The translations under genes were made by a program, and so were the position numbers. This document shows positions 37,309-45,388 of a stretch of 45,388 nucleotides of DNA, one piece after another (the first letter of the stretch is position 1; every line of letters begins with the position of its first letter). The notes below the pieces were generated by a model. It was not told where the DNA came from and ran no database searches. It worked only from the letters and a program-made list of their open reading frames with translations. Location: the NCBI GenBank assembly GCA_905478325.1, contig CAJQIB010000023.1:1-45388 (forward strand), in the 5' to 3' direction. This DNA is from an uncultured Flavobacteriales bacterium. Lineage in GTDB: Bacteria; Bacteroidota; Bacteroidia; Flavobacteriales_D; Sanyastnellaceae.

Positions 37309-38289
37309 ATGCCCATGAATCATCCTCCTATGAATTCGCCTTTGAGCGTTGCTCCAAATCGATGGGCCGCTCCGCTGATCCTCCTACTTCTTGGATTTGT
37401 CTGGGGCAGCAGCTTCATTCTCATGAAAATGGGCCTCTTCGCTCAAGACGGTTCTGCCCTATTTCCACCTACTCAATTGGCGGCCTTGCGCATGGCCATT
37501 GCGGGATTTACCCTTTTACCCATTGGTTTGCGGCACTTTCGAAAACTCACTCCCGAGCAATGGAAGTGGGTAGCGACGGTCGGAATCGTAGGGAGTTTCA
37601 TCCCAGCACTTTTGTTTGCCATCGCTCAAACCCAACTTCCAAGCGCCGTCGCTGGCATGCTCAATGCCCTGACGCCACTTTGGACCTTGCTCATTGCCAT
37701 CGCCGTCTTTGGCGTGCATTTTCATCGAGGACAATTGTTGGGATTGGGGTTTGGGCTGCTTGGCACCATCGGCTTGATTTGGAACCCTGACGCATCCTTT
37801 GAAGCCGCTTGGGGACCCGGAGCGCTTCTCGTGCTTGCAACCATTTGTTACGGAACGAGTGTCAATATCACCCGGGAGAAGTTGCAGGCTCTCAAGGGCC
37901 CCGTCATCGCCTCGTGTTCCCTCGGATTGGTATCGGTGCCCGCTGCCCTTTGGTTTCTAACGGGAGACATCCCTTCGCTGATTGCAACACATCCTGATGG
38001 TATGCGCGGTTTACTCGCAATCGTTGCGTTGGCCGCTGTCGGAACCGCCGGCGCTTTGGTTCTTTTCAACCAAGTCATTGCCTGGACCAACTCTGTCTTC
38101 GCCGCTTCCGTCACGTACATTATCCCAGTTTTTGCTACATTTTGGGGATGGATGGACGGTGAGTCTTTGCGCGCTAGCCACCTCATTGGTGGGTCACTCA
38201 TCCTCATTGGAGTCTGGAACACACACCGCGCTGGCCGAGCAGCGAAGCGAGATTTCAGTGGGCTAGCAGAGACTGACTCCAAGGCCTGA
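37309..38289 (+). CDS. EamA/DMT-superfamily transporter
   Basis: 326 residues from the ATG at 37309; ATGs at 37315 and 37330 are also possible. About ten membrane helices in two EamA repeats: LLLLGFVWGSSFILMKMG, ALRMAIAGFTLLPIG and AIAQTQLPSAVAGMLNALTPLW in the first, AAVGTAGALVLFNQVI and ASVTYIIPVFATFWGW in the second. Substrate unknown. It diverges from the HMA lipoprotein with 63 bp between the starts; TAATTTCG at 37292-37299, one base off the -7 consensus, is a possible promoter element. It is not especially close in sequence to the other EamA protein of the window. Confidence 0.88.
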   Translation: MPMNHPPMNSPLSVAPNRWAAPLILLLLGFVWGSSFILMKMGLFAQDGSALFPPTQLAALRMAIAGFTLLPIGLRHFRKLTPEQWKWVATVGIVGSFIPALLFAIAQTQLPSAVAGMLNALTPLWTLLIAIAVFGVHFHRGQLLGLGFGLLGTIGLIWNPDASFEAAWGPGALLVLATICYGTSVNITREKLQALKGPVIASCSLGLVSVPAALWFLTGDIPSLIATHPDGMRGLLAIVALAAVGTAGALVLFNQVIAWTNSVFAASVTYIIPVFATFWGWMDGESLRASHLIGGSLILIGVWNTHRAGRAAKRDFSGLAETDSKA

Positions 38290-38344
38290 TTGCTCGCTGG
38301 TTTGATGCAAAAACTCAAGACTTGCACATTCCATGTCATAGGTG

Positions 38345-38375
38345 TTGAAAAGTTCCATTCTTTCCGCTACCTTTG
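38345..38375 (+). promoter_or_regulatory. Bacteroidota promoter of rplU-rpmA
   Basis: TTG (38345-38347), a 20-bp spacer, then TACCTTTG (38368-38375), an exact match to the -33/-7 layout. It leaves 33 bases between the box and the rplU ATG. The best promoter in the window. Confidence 0.8.
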
Positions 38376-38408
38376 CACCCCATCTTTTGGGAATAATATT
38401 CTTTCATC

Positions 38409-38744
38409 ATGTATGCAATCGTAGAGATCGCAGGGCACCAGTTCAAGGTACAGAAAGACCAACAGGTTTACGTAAACCGTTTGGACGTTGAAGAAGGCAA
38501 AAAGGTCACATTTGACCGCGTCCTTCTTGTTGACGACAACGGCAAAGTAACAGTTGGCGCCCCAGCGATAAGCGGCGCGAAAGTGTCAGCTCAGGTTGAA
38601 CGCCACCTTAAAGGCGACAAAGTCCTCATCTTCAAAAAGAAGCGGAGGAAAGGATATCAAAAATTGAATGGTTTCCGTGCTTCTTTGACGGAGATTAAGA
38701 TTACGAACATCAAGGTCGCGAAGACTGCTTCGAAAGACGCTTGA
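38409..38744 (+). CDS. rplU: 50S ribosomal protein L21 (bL21)
   Basis: 111 residues, normal length. MYAIVEIAGHQFKVQKDQ at the start, LLVDDNGKVTVGAP in the middle, and the rRNA-binding KKKRRKGYQKLNGFR near the end are diagnostic. rpmA follows after 15 bp, the usual rplU-rpmA pair. Confidence 0.98.
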   Translation: MYAIVEIAGHQFKVQKDQQVYVNRLDVEEGKKVTFDRVLLVDDNGKVTVGAPAISGAKVSAQVERHLKGDKVLIFKKKRRKGYQKLNGFRASLTEIKITNIKVAKTASKDA

Positions 38745-38759
38745 ATAGAACCCTGAACC

Positions 38760-39023
38760 ATGGCTCACAAGAAAGGTGTAGGTAGCTCGAAAAACGGACG
38801 GGAGTCCGAGTCGAAACGACTGGGCGTAAAAATATACGGTGGACAAGGATGCATCGCTGGCAACATTATTGTGCGGCAGCGGGGCACCAAGCATCACCCA
38901 GGAACCAATGTTGGAATTGGCAAGGATCACACCTTGTTTGCTCTAACAGACGGTGTCGTTGAATTCCGCAAAAAGGCCAACAATCGGTCATTTGTATCGG
39001 TGGTGCCCATGGGCGACGCCTGA
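38760..39023 (+). CDS. rpmA: 50S ribosomal protein L27 (bL27)
   Basis: 87 residues. [21 protein letters not shown] at the N-terminus, which reaches toward the peptidyl-transferase centre, and [20 protein letters not shown] are typical. It has no cleavable N-terminal extension of the kind found in Firmicutes. Terminator 48 bp downstream. Confidence 0.98.
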   Translation: MAHKKGVGSSKNGRESESKRLGVKIYGGQGCIAGNIIVRQRGTKHHPGTNVGIGKDHTLFALTDGVVEFRKKANNRSFVSVVPMGDA

Positions 39024-39070
39024 GGAATCTCAGCGGGCTCGAATTCTGAGCCCTGTACGGTTGAAATATT

Positions 39071-39101
39071 AACTCCCGACTCTGCAAAGGGTTCGGGAGT
39101 T
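39071..39101 (+). terminator. Hairpin terminator after rpmA
   Basis: 9-bp perfect stem AACTCCCGA/TCGGGAGTT with a 13-nt loop, followed by ctgtatttttac. The T tract starts a few bases after the stem, so termination may be partial. Confidence 0.75.
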
Positions 39102-39177
39102 CTGTATTTTTACCCCACCAACTTGGGGTGTCGATGCGTCACTCCATTTGTTCCTATTTCGAAGCAATGTTCCCTCT

Positions 39178-40449
39178 ATGCTGACTCTACAATCCCTTCG
39201 CGAAGACAAAGACCGTGTAATCCAAGCGCTGAAAAAACGGCATGTTGACGCCTCGGCGGACATCGATCGTATTCTCGCTTGGGATGCAGAGCGACGTCAA
39301 ACACAGGCTTCTCTAGATGATTTACTCGCCAAGAGCAACGCGCTGAGTCGAGAAATTGGCGGGCTCATGCGCGAGGGGAAAAAAGAGGCTGCAGAAGCGG
39401 TCAAAGGAAAGACTGCAGCATTAAAAGAACAGTCGAGCGATCTCAAAAATCGGATGCACGAATTGGAAGCGTCCATTCATGATTTGCTTTGTACCATACC
39501 CAACGCCCCCCACTCGGATGTCGTTGCTGGAAAAAGCGCCGAAGACAATGTGGAGACAGCTCGCGTGGGAGACATTCCGAAGTTGCACGACGGAGCTGTT
39601 CCCCACTGGGAGTTGGCAGACCGTTACAAACTGATTGATTTCGAACTCGGTTCCAAAGTCACCGGTGCGGGATTTCCTTTCTATCGAGGCAAAGGGGCCA
39701 AACTACAAAGGGGCCTCATCCAAATGTTCCTGGACTACGCTGACCAAGCGGGCTACGAAGAGTTCATTCCGCCTTTCATGATCAATGCGGAGAGTGGGTT
39801 TGGCACGGGGCAATTGCCTGACAAAGAAGGCCAGATGTACCACGCCGTCGCCGACGATTTGTTTCTCATCCCCACGGGAGAGGTGCCCTTGACCAATATC
39901 TATCGCGATGTCCTGGTAAAAGAGCAAGAACTGCCCATCAAACTCTGTGGTTATTCGCCGTGTTTTCGTCGTGAAGCGGGCAGTTATGGAAAGGATGTTC
40001 GCGGGTTGAACCGTTTGCACCAATTCGACAAAGTGGAAATCGTTCAAATCGATCATCCTGAGCGCTCGTATGCCACGCTCGACACAATGGTTGACCACAT
40101 CAAAGGGTTGCTCGAAGCATTGGAATTGCCGTATCGAATTTTACGCTTGTGCGGCGGAGATATGGGCTTTACTTCAGCCATCACATATGATTTCGAGGTG
40201 TATTCTGCGGCTCAAGAACTTTGGTTGGAGGTCTCTTCCGTTTCCAATTTCGAAACGTATCAAGCGAATCGACTGAAATGTCGCTTCAAGGGAAGTGACG
40301 GCAAAACGCAACTCGTGCACACCTTAAATGGCTCTGCGCTGGCTTTACCACGCATTGTTGCCGCCATGCTTGAGAATCATCAAGACGAAAATGGCATTCG
40401 CATTCCAAAAGCGCTACAGGGATATTGTGGATTTGAACGAATTGACTGA
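39178..40449 (+). CDS. serS: Seryl-tRNA synthetase
   Basis: 423 residues from the ATG at 39178; an upstream in-frame TTG was rejected because MLTLQSLREDKDRVI is the normal start. The N-terminal coiled-coil arm (about 25-105) contacts the tRNA. The class II core has motif 2 (CFRREAGSYGKDVRG) and motif 3 (NGSALALPRIVAAMLENHQ), with the serine/ATP-site segment PTGEVPLTN between. It charges tRNA-Ser in the cytoplasm. A lipoprotein gene follows after 22 bp in the same direction, which may be co-transcribed. Confidence 0.98.
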   Translation: MLTLQSLREDKDRVIQALKKRHVDASADIDRILAWDAERRQTQASLDDLLAKSNALSREIGGLMREGKKEAAEAVKGKTAALKEQSSDLKNRMHELEASIHDLLCTIPNAPHSDVVAGKSAEDNVETARVGDIPKLHDGAVPHWELADRYKLIDFELGSKVTGAGFPFYRGKGAKLQRGLIQMFLDYADQAGYEEFIPPFMINAESGFGTGQLPDKEGQMYHAVADDLFLIPTGEVPLTNIYRDVLVKEQELPIKLCGYSPCFRREAGSYGKDVRGLNRLHQFDKVEIVQIDHPERSYATLDTMVDHIKGLLEALELPYRILRLCGGDMGFTSAITYDFEVYSAAQELWLEVSSVSNFETYQANRLKCRFKGSDGKTQLVHTLNGSALALPRIVAAMLENHQDENGIRIPKALQGYCGFERID

Positions 40450-40471
40450 CGGTCGTTGCTATCTTCATCCC

Positions 40472-41131
40472 ATGAATGAAGCCCTGACCACTCGGCACTC
40501 CGTTTTTAACGTGTTCGGTCCCATCGCTTGTTTCTTAGGTCTGGCTCTCTTCGGTTGCCAGTCACCCCATCCGCATCAAGCCGCGCTTGATCAACTCCAT
40601 GAGCTCCACAAATCGGTTTCGGTGGCCTACGAGCAACTGCGGGCCTTGCCCGCGGACTCCGTTCTCGCCTCGGCACGCTGGGCAAGTGTGAACCTTCATG
40701 AGTTGGAGCTGCTCATGTCCGATGGCCACATTGAGATCACCAAAGCTGAAGGAGCCATCGTCTCTGAAGTGTCTCGGGCTAGACGACTCCTCAAGGATCA
40801 CGAGAGTCGGCGCAATCGCCTCACTCAAAATACCGAACGCACCCAATTGCAACTCAACTTGCTGGCTGAAGCCATCGCTCAGAATGCGACAGTAGACGGT
40901 TCGGGCACCCCCATAGACTCCAGCTACATTGAGCAGCAAGTCGCAATTGAAACACGCATCGCTCGCGAATTGATCGAAGCGTTAGAGGAGACAATCGATT
41001 TGGCGCAACGCGGTGTTGTAGTGGCTCAAGGAGCCCGCGCCGACAATGATAGCCTGCAGGTCATTTTACGTGCACGCCTTGCTCGTTATATCCTTGAAGG
41101 AGTAAACACGTCCATTCCTGAAGATTCATGA
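40472..41131 (+). CDS. Helical lipoprotein of unknown function
   Basis: 219 residues from the ATG at 40472 (longer in-frame readings run back into serS). The N-terminal signal ends LALFGC, an acceptable lipobox with Cys 29. The rest is strongly helical and heptad-rich (for example LHELHKSVSVAYEQLRAL and IEQQVAIETRIARELIEAL), suggesting coiled coils; no known domain was recognised. The stop codon overlaps the start of the TPR gene by 4 bp (ATGA), so the two products are made together and may interact at the envelope. TATCTTCA 4 nt before the ATG resembles a weak -7 box. Confidence 0.78.
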   Translation: MNEALTTRHSVFNVFGPIACFLGLALFGCQSPHPHQAALDQLHELHKSVSVAYEQLRALPADSVLASARWASVNLHELELLMSDGHIEITKAEGAIVSEVSRARRLLKDHESRRNRLTQNTERTQLQLNLLAEAIAQNATVDGSGTPIDSSYIEQQVAIETRIARELIEALEETIDLAQRGVVVAQGARADNDSLQVILRARLARYILEGVNTSIPEDS

Positions 41132-42936
41132 ACAAGACCTGGATGCTTGCTATGGTATTGGCCCTCCCGTTGGGAACTGCGGCTCAATCGGATTTTGAAC
41201 TGGCGGAGTTCTACTACAACGAAGGCTCTTACGAACAGGCCAAGCTCTACCTCGAGCAACTTTGGAAAAAGAACAAGACCAAAAAGGTCTACGACATGTA
41301 CTACGCGTCGTTGTTGGCAATCAATGATTTCGAACGCGCCGAAAAACTCGTCAAGAGTCGCATGCGCAACAAAAACACGCGCGCAACTGCGTACGTGGAA
41401 TTGGGCCAGCTTTACCTGCACTTTGATCGCGAATCCGAAGCTCGCCTTGCTTTTGATGAGGCATTGAGCCGCTTGGAGCCCGGGAAAAACAAAGCCCTTG
41501 CGCTCGCCAATGCCTTCTTGGGATTGAATGAGCTTGATTTGGCCCTTGAGGTGTATGTCAAGGCGCAAGCGATGGGGACCCGTGACCTGGAATACCAACT
41601 GGTCGATTTGCAAGGGCGTAGAGGAGACTATCCGGGAATGATTGATGCAGCGGTTGCCTTGCTTCATTTGAAGCCGACTTACCTCCGCAACATCCAAAAC
41701 AGCTTCAGCCGGAATTTGAGGATTCAGGACAATCCCGAATTGGGAGAGTTGCTTCGAACGAAACTCCTTGGTGCAGCGCGTGCATTTCCGGAGGATACCA
41801 TTTTTGCCGAATTGCTCGTGTGGTATTTCAACCAGAGCAAGGATTTTGCCAATGCATTCATTCATGCCAAGTCCTTGGATTTGCGCTACAAAGAATCTGG
41901 AGAGCGGCTAGTAGAACTCGCTCAAACGGCGAGCAAAAACGGTGATGCATCAACCGCAGCAGCATGCTATCAGTTCGTCGCCTCCAAGGGTTCGGACAAT
42001 CCGTATTTCTTTACGGCGCGTTGCCAATCACTGCGCGTGCTCATGGATCCCTTGCTCAATGCTACGCCCCCTCCGATGGAGGCCATTGCGGAATTGGCAG
42101 AACGCTATCGATCCACGTTGCGCGAACTCGGAATCCGAACGGAAACCGCAACACTGGCCAAAGAATTGGCCCATGTAGAAGCGTTCTACTTGCAAGAACC
42201 TGAGGCCGCTGTAGAACGTTTAGAATCCGTCTTGGCGATTCCCGGCTTGTACAACCGAACCGCTGCAATGTGCAAGTTAGAGTTGGGTGATGTCTTGGTA
42301 TTTACCGACGCCATCTGGGACGCGTCCTTGCTTTTCTCTCAAGTAGAGCTCGACTTCAAGGACGACCCGTTGGGGCATGAAGCCAAATTCCGGAATGCCC
42401 GGATTAGTTATTTCGCCGGCGACTTTGATTGGGCGCAGTCCCAATTGGACGCCCTGAAAGCATCCACATCAAAACTCATCTCCAACGATGCCATTGATTT
42501 GTCCCTGTTGATCACGGACAACTACGCCATGGACACCATCGTCGAACCCATGTGGCTTTATGCACAAGCTGATCTTCTGGCTTCTCAACATCGCTATGAC
42601 GACGCGCGGGTTAAGCTGGACTCTCTCATAACCACATGGCCAGGCCATGCTTTGGAAGACGAGGTGTTGATGCAGCTTGCTGAAATGGCGTTGGCCGAAA
42701 ACCAAGTGGATACCGCGGTGGTGCTCTTGCAAGAAATTGTAGACCTACATTTCGACGATATCCTCGCAGACGACGCTTTGTTCCGACTTGCCTTGTTGCG
42801 TGAAGAATGGTTCAAAGAGCCTGAAGTCGCCTTGCCCCTCTACGAACAACTCTTGTTTGAGTTTCCAGGGAGTTTGCACGCCGTTGAAGCCCGTCGCCGC
42901 TTCCGGTTGTTGCGTGGTGAGGACGACCAGGGATAA
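41128..42936 (+). CDS. Exported TPR-repeat protein
   Basis: 602 residues. A signal peptide (MNKTWMLAMVLALPLGTAAQ) is followed by many helix-turn-helix tetratricopeptide units: FELAEFYYNEGSYEQAKLYL near the N-terminus, AYVELGQLYLHFDRESEARL, and late ones MWLYAQADLLASQHRYDDAR and EVALPLYEQLLFEFPGS. The last three resemble the TolA-binding/YbgF-type TPR runs. It is probably a periplasmic scaffold acting with the lipoprotein encoded just upstream. No enzyme motif was seen. It ends 164 bp before the convergent dockerin-like gene; the intervening sequence holds only a terminator. Confidence 0.83.
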   Translation: MNKTWMLAMVLALPLGTAAQSDFELAEFYYNEGSYEQAKLYLEQLWKKNKTKKVYDMYYASLLAINDFERAEKLVKSRMRNKNTRATAYVELGQLYLHFDRESEARLAFDEALSRLEPGKNKALALANAFLGLNELDLALEVYVKAQAMGTRDLEYQLVDLQGRRGDYPGMIDAAVALLHLKPTYLRNIQNSFSRNLRIQDNPELGELLRTKLLGAARAFPEDTIFAELLVWYFNQSKDFANAFIHAKSLDLRYKESGERLVELAQTASKNGDASTAAACYQFVASKGSDNPYFFTARCQSLRVLMDPLLNATPPPMEAIAELAERYRSTLRELGIRTETATLAKELAHVEAFYLQEPEAAVERLESVLAIPGLYNRTAAMCKLELGDVLVFTDAIWDASLLFSQVELDFKDDPLGHEAKFRNARISYFAGDFDWAQSQLDALKASTSKLISNDAIDLSLLITDNYAMDTIVEPMWLYAQADLLASQHRYDDARVKLDSLITTWPGHALEDEVLMQLAEMALAENQVDTAVVLLQEIVDLHFDDILADDALFRLALLREEWFKEPEVALPLYEQLLFEFPGSLHAVEARRRFRLLRGEDDQG

Positions 42937-43053
42937 CCCTTTGTATCGGCCTTAGAACACGTTGCAAGGATGGATCCTTGTCCTAGACGAGTGCTGTCCT
43001 GTCTTGGCGAAAGCCATGAATCCCCCAGACTCCCATTTTTGGACATAAAAAAA

Positions 43054-43076
43054 GGGCTCCCCAATATGGGGAGCCC
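43054..43076 (-). terminator. Rho-independent terminator of the fibre/dockerin-like operon
   Basis: Perfect 9-bp stem GGGCTCCCC/GGGGAGCCC with a 5-nt loop; on the minus strand it is followed by seven T's. It lies 23 bp after the stop at 43100. It could also slow plus-strand transcription from the TPR gene. Confidence 0.92.
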
Positions 43077-43099
43077 TCCTTTAAAAGTCGCTCTGGGTG

Positions 43100-43540
43100 T
43101 TAGTTACACAACTCACCGTAGTAAGCGAGGAGAATCAACAAGTCGGCTGTTCCAATGATACCGTCTTCATTGAGATCTTCAGCTCCACCGTTCGGGGAGT
43201 TTGCGATCTCAACTGGATCTTGAACCCCATAGAGGCTCAAAATCGCGAGGAGGTCATTGGTTCCAACTGCGTTGTCACCGGTGACATCACCAGGGCATTC
43301 GCGGAATGCCATTTGGTGAAATCCTTGAGTCAAGAAGATGTTTCCATCATCAAGGGTCGTAGTGAATACCTGGCCGATGCTTCCATCGATTTCTCCAAGT
43401 ACGTCTCCAATTGCGTCAACTTCTCCCGTATGATAACCTGAGGTAATCGCTTGGCGCTCCATAGAGACTTGCGCCGTTGCATCCTGAGAGATCATTGAGA
43501 GACCCCCGAGCAGGAACAAGATGTAAAAGAGCTTTTTCAT
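43100..43540 (-). CDS. Small secreted protein with C-terminal dockerin-like calcium-loop repeats
   Basis: 146 residues. Signal peptide MKKLFYILFLLGGLSMISQDATAQ. The middle (about 25-80) holds IGDVLGEIDGSIGQVF and NIFLTQGFHQ, wording that recalls the SxGEV...TQGFQQ segment placed before sorting domains in many Bacteroidota surface proteins. The end has two EF-hand-like loops, DVTGDNAVGTNDLLAIL and DLNEDGIIGTADLLILL, 30-odd residues apart and bounded by two cysteines, as in dockerins. No T9SS sorting domain or cohesin was seen here. The gene begins 27 bp after the fibre-like gene, so the two are likely one operon and the products may work together on the surface. Confidence 0.8.
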   Translation of the reverse strand: MKKLFYILFLLGGLSMISQDATAQVSMERQAITSGYHTGEVDAIGDVLGEIDGSIGQVFTTTLDDGNIFLTQGFHQMAFRECPGDVTGDNAVGTNDLLAILSLYGVQDPVEIANSPNGGAEDLNEDGIIGTADLLILLAYYGELCN

Positions 43541-43567
43541 AGCGTTCTTTTTTTGGGGGTTAGTTGA

Positions 43568-45388
43568 TTAGTTGAATGAAGCTGAAACAGGGACCGCAAC
43601 TGTTGTGTTGTCCAACTCAACGTCTAGATTCAAGCCTGTATTCTTACCATCGATAATCAAGTCGAAGGACATAGAACCTGACTCGATTCCAGGAGCAGCG
43701 TAGCCCAACGTGGCCGTAGTCCACGCATTGATCTCAGCCCATGATAAGGTGAATGTAGCCTGTGGTCCAGTTGTACCACCAGCTACTGCCCAATCATGAC
43801 CAGCTAAATCAATGTAAGATCCACGGAAATAAAGCTTTCCTGGAGTCGCATGATCCAAATCAGAACCGTATACCGTAAATGTATACTCTTCAGCACCCTC
43901 TGTAGAAGTAGTACCGTACATGAGAACACTACCGTTCAAATAGTACGTCAAACCAGTAGAGTAAGCTGAAAGAGTTGCATCAACAGAGAACGCTTCAGCA
44001 GCACCAGTTACCGCATCAATATTGGCTTGCAATGTTGCATCAGCAGCATCAACATATGCCTTATGAGTCAAGTGGTTGTTCGCCGTTGGATTCGCGGTTG
44101 TAGTCGTGAATACCGACGCCGTCATTGATCCCGTTAGGTTGAAGCTATTCGTCAAGCTCAAGTCTTGGATCGTCGTCGTACCGTCTGCGTTCACCGTCAA
44201 AGCTGAACCAGCGTTTGAGTCATAGACTTCAAACACGGTTCCTGTACCTCGTAGCTCGTTGACTACTGCAGCGCCCTCAACATTCACCGCAGTGAAGTCA
44301 CCAGCAGCTGCGGTCGTTTGCCCGATTGGCGTGCTGTTGATTGTTCCACCTGAGATCGTCAAGTCGTCAGCAACCATGGTGTTAGTCACTTCACTGGCGT
44401 CTACAACTTGGTTGGAGAAGTCTGTGTAGTAAGAACCCTCTTGGCCGTCCAACTGGTCAGCATTCAAGTTCGCAACCATTGTAGTAGATGCTACGGTGAA
44501 TGGCGCAGTTCCAGTCGTAACCGTTGAAGCAATAGCAGAAGAGAATGTCTTGGTACCGGCGATGGTTTCATCTCCAGTATTCATGACTGCTCCCGCAGCT
44601 GCAACGTTTGTCGCGTCGGTTACGTCAGCCAAAGCTTCAATGCCATCCAACTTCGTCTCGTCTGCATCTTCGAACGCGTTTGTATTCGCGTTGTTCTCAT
44701 ATGCAGTCTTGATCTCAGCGTCCGTCTGGTCTGCTGTCGCAGCAGTTTCGATACCGTCCAACTTGGTTTTGTCTCCGTCAACAAAAGCTCCCTCTGAAGG
44801 CTTCACCTGAAGAGTAGAGATTGTCACGGCCTTAACTCCAGCTAGATCAGTTAACTCTGAATCCATTAAAGCTCCAGCAGCTGTAACGTTTGTCGCGTCG
44901 GTTACGTCAGCAGATGCCTCGACACCGTCCAACTTCGTCTCGTCTGCATCTTCGAACGCGTTTGTATTCGCGTTGTTCTCATATGCAGTCTTAATCTCAG
45001 CGTCTGTCATGTCTGCAGTCGCACCAGCTTCAAGACCGTCCAACTTCGTTTTGTCTCCGTCAGCAAAAGCTCCCTCTGAAGGCTTCACCTGAAGAGTAGA
45101 GATTGTCACGGCCTTAACTCCAGCTAGGTCAGCTAACTCTGAATCCATCAAAGCTCCAGCAGCTTCAACATTCGTTGCGTCCGTTACGTCAGCCGAAGCC
45201 TCGATAGCGTCCAACTTCGTTTTGTCTCCGTCAGCAAAAGCTCCCTCTGAAGGCTTCACCTGAAGAGTAGAGATTGTCACGGCCTTAACTCCAGCTAGGT
45301 CAGCTAACTCTGAATCCATCAAAGCTCCAGCAGCTTCAACATTCGTTGCGTCCGTTACGTCAGCCGAAGCCTCGATAGCGTCCAACTT
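43568..45388 (-). CDS. Phage-tail-fibre-like repeat protein, 5' end beyond window
   Basis: The last 606 residues are present; the reading frame is open to the right edge. Residues counted from 45385: two 57-aa units in tandem, then 37-aa, 57-aa and 37-aa units. Each unit begins with D-G/A-x-E-A and ends DxTKL or DETKL; conserved phrases are VTDATNVEAAGALMDSEL, VKPSEGAF and TDAEIKTAYENNANTNAF. Beyond them come other tail-fibre-style pieces: GTKTFSSA, NADQLDGQEGSYYTDF, ISGGTINSTPIGQTTAAAGDF and NHLTHKAYVD. The last about 140 residues are a unique beta-rich domain. Such repeats are known from marine phage tail fibres and some bacterial surface proteins. No other phage gene is near. Location (surface fibre or adhesin) is inferred. 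Confidence 0.8.
   Translation of the reverse strand, partial: KLDAIEASADVTDATNVEAAGALMDSELADLAGVKAVTISTLQVKPSEGAFADGDKTKLDAIEASADVTDATNVEAAGALMDSELADLAGVKAVTISTLQVKPSEGAFADGDKTKLDGLEAGATADMTDAEIKTAYENNANTNAFEDADETKLDGVEASADVTDATNVTAAGALMDSELTDLAGVKAVTISTLQVKPSEGAFVDGDKTKLDGIETAATADQTDAEIKTAYENNANTNAFEDADETKLDGIEALADVTDATNVAAAGAVMNTGDETIAGTKTFSSAIASTVTTGTAPFTVASTTMVANLNADQLDGQEGSYYTDFSNQVVDASEVTNTMVADDLTISGGTINSTPIGQTTAAAGDFTAVNVEGAAVVNELRGTGTVFEVYDSNAGSALTVNADGTTTIQDLSLTNSFNLTGSMTASVFTTTTANPTANNHLTHKAYVDAADATLQANIDAVTGAAEAFSVDATLSAYSTGLTYYLNGSVLMYGTTSTEGAEEYTFTVYGSDLDHATPGKLYFRGSYIDLAGHDWAVAGGTTGPQATFTLSWAEINAWTTATLGYAAPGIESGSMSFDLIIDGKNTGLNLDVELDNTTVAVPVSASFN
44564..45388 (-). repeat. Coding tandem repeats of 171 and 111 bp (higher-order period 282 bp)
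   Basis: 171-bp units at 45212-45382 and 45041-45211 are nearly identical; a third copy lies at 44759-44929. 111-bp units lie at 44930-45040 and 44648-44758, giving a 282-bp composite period; a broken unit follows at 44564-44647. The array continues past the right edge. Confidence 0.93.

Noticed and set aside
41086-41865. A 259-codon minus-strand frame over the TPR gene
   Set aside because: It is antisense to a clear signal-peptide TPR protein, and its translation shows no recognisable domain.
42937-43099. Possible small RNA or tRNA between the TPR gene and the dockerin-like gene
   Set aside because: No cloverleaf was found; the only structure is the terminator hairpin at 43054-43076.
44564-45388. 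Regular repeats considered as a CRISPR array
   Set aside because: Units are 171 and 111 bp, directly repeated without variable spacers, and encode a continuous protein.
43568-45388. A prophage at the right edge
   Set aside because: Only fibre-like repeats are seen; no capsid, terminase, integrase, lysis gene or attachment site lies in the window.

Overview
The window looks like a chromosomal segment of a Bacteroidota bacterium, most likely a marine Flavobacteriales relative (Cryomorphaceae/Schleiferiaceae-like, an inference from protein style only). The signs are type IX secretion (T9SS) C-terminal sorting domains on four proteins, the Bacteroidota -7 promoter box TAnnTTTG before several genes, a DUF2723 membrane protein, a long SecA, a fused HemC-HemD, and a kynurenine route toward NAD. 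Genes are tightly packed on both strands, with many 4-bp ATGA overlaps and some convergent pairs that abut or overlap. No rRNA, tRNA, insertion sequence or CRISPR array was seen.

Left part (1-12.6 kb, all minus strand): a 5' portion of a DUF2723 GT-C-like membrane protein running off the left edge; a secreted PKD/T9SS protein; an operon GH3-type acyl-adenylating enzyme > uridine-kinase-like > ArsC/Spx-like > EamA transporter > 3-hydroxyanthranilate dioxygenase; then two tandem paralogous secreted T9SS proteins, each followed by a strong hairpin terminator.

Centre (12.6-29 kb): gcvP; a UbiA-like membrane protein without an obvious first Asp motif; hemL; kynU and a KtrA-like K+ channel regulator; a translationally coupled minus-strand group comF > msrC > Ig-like lipoprotein > T9SS type B protein; a DUF72 protein; secA; and a 534-bp gene-free region with several small inverted repeats before nrdB.

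Right part (29-43 kb): class Ia ribonucleotide reductase nrdB-nrdA with a terminator; the tetrapyrrole genes hemA and fused hemC/hemD, converging on heme A synthase ctaA, which overlaps a heavy-metal-domain lipoprotein; a second EamA transporter; rplU-rpmA with the best promoter in the window; and serS followed by a lipoprotein and a TPR protein. Haem supply (hemL, hemA, hemCD, ctaA) and tryptophan-to-NAD chemistry (kynU, nbaC) are the two pathways represented by several genes.

Right edge (43-45.4 kb): the most unusual locus. A protein built from phage-tail-fibre-like repeats (57-aa and 37-aa units, 171 and 111 bp) runs off the window while still inside a tandem repeat, and is followed after 27 bp by a small secreted protein ending in two dockerin-like calcium-loop repeats. 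A second recurring signal is a TAnnTTTG-type box lying exactly 4 nt before the ATG of several genes, which would imply leaderless or nearly leaderless mRNAs.
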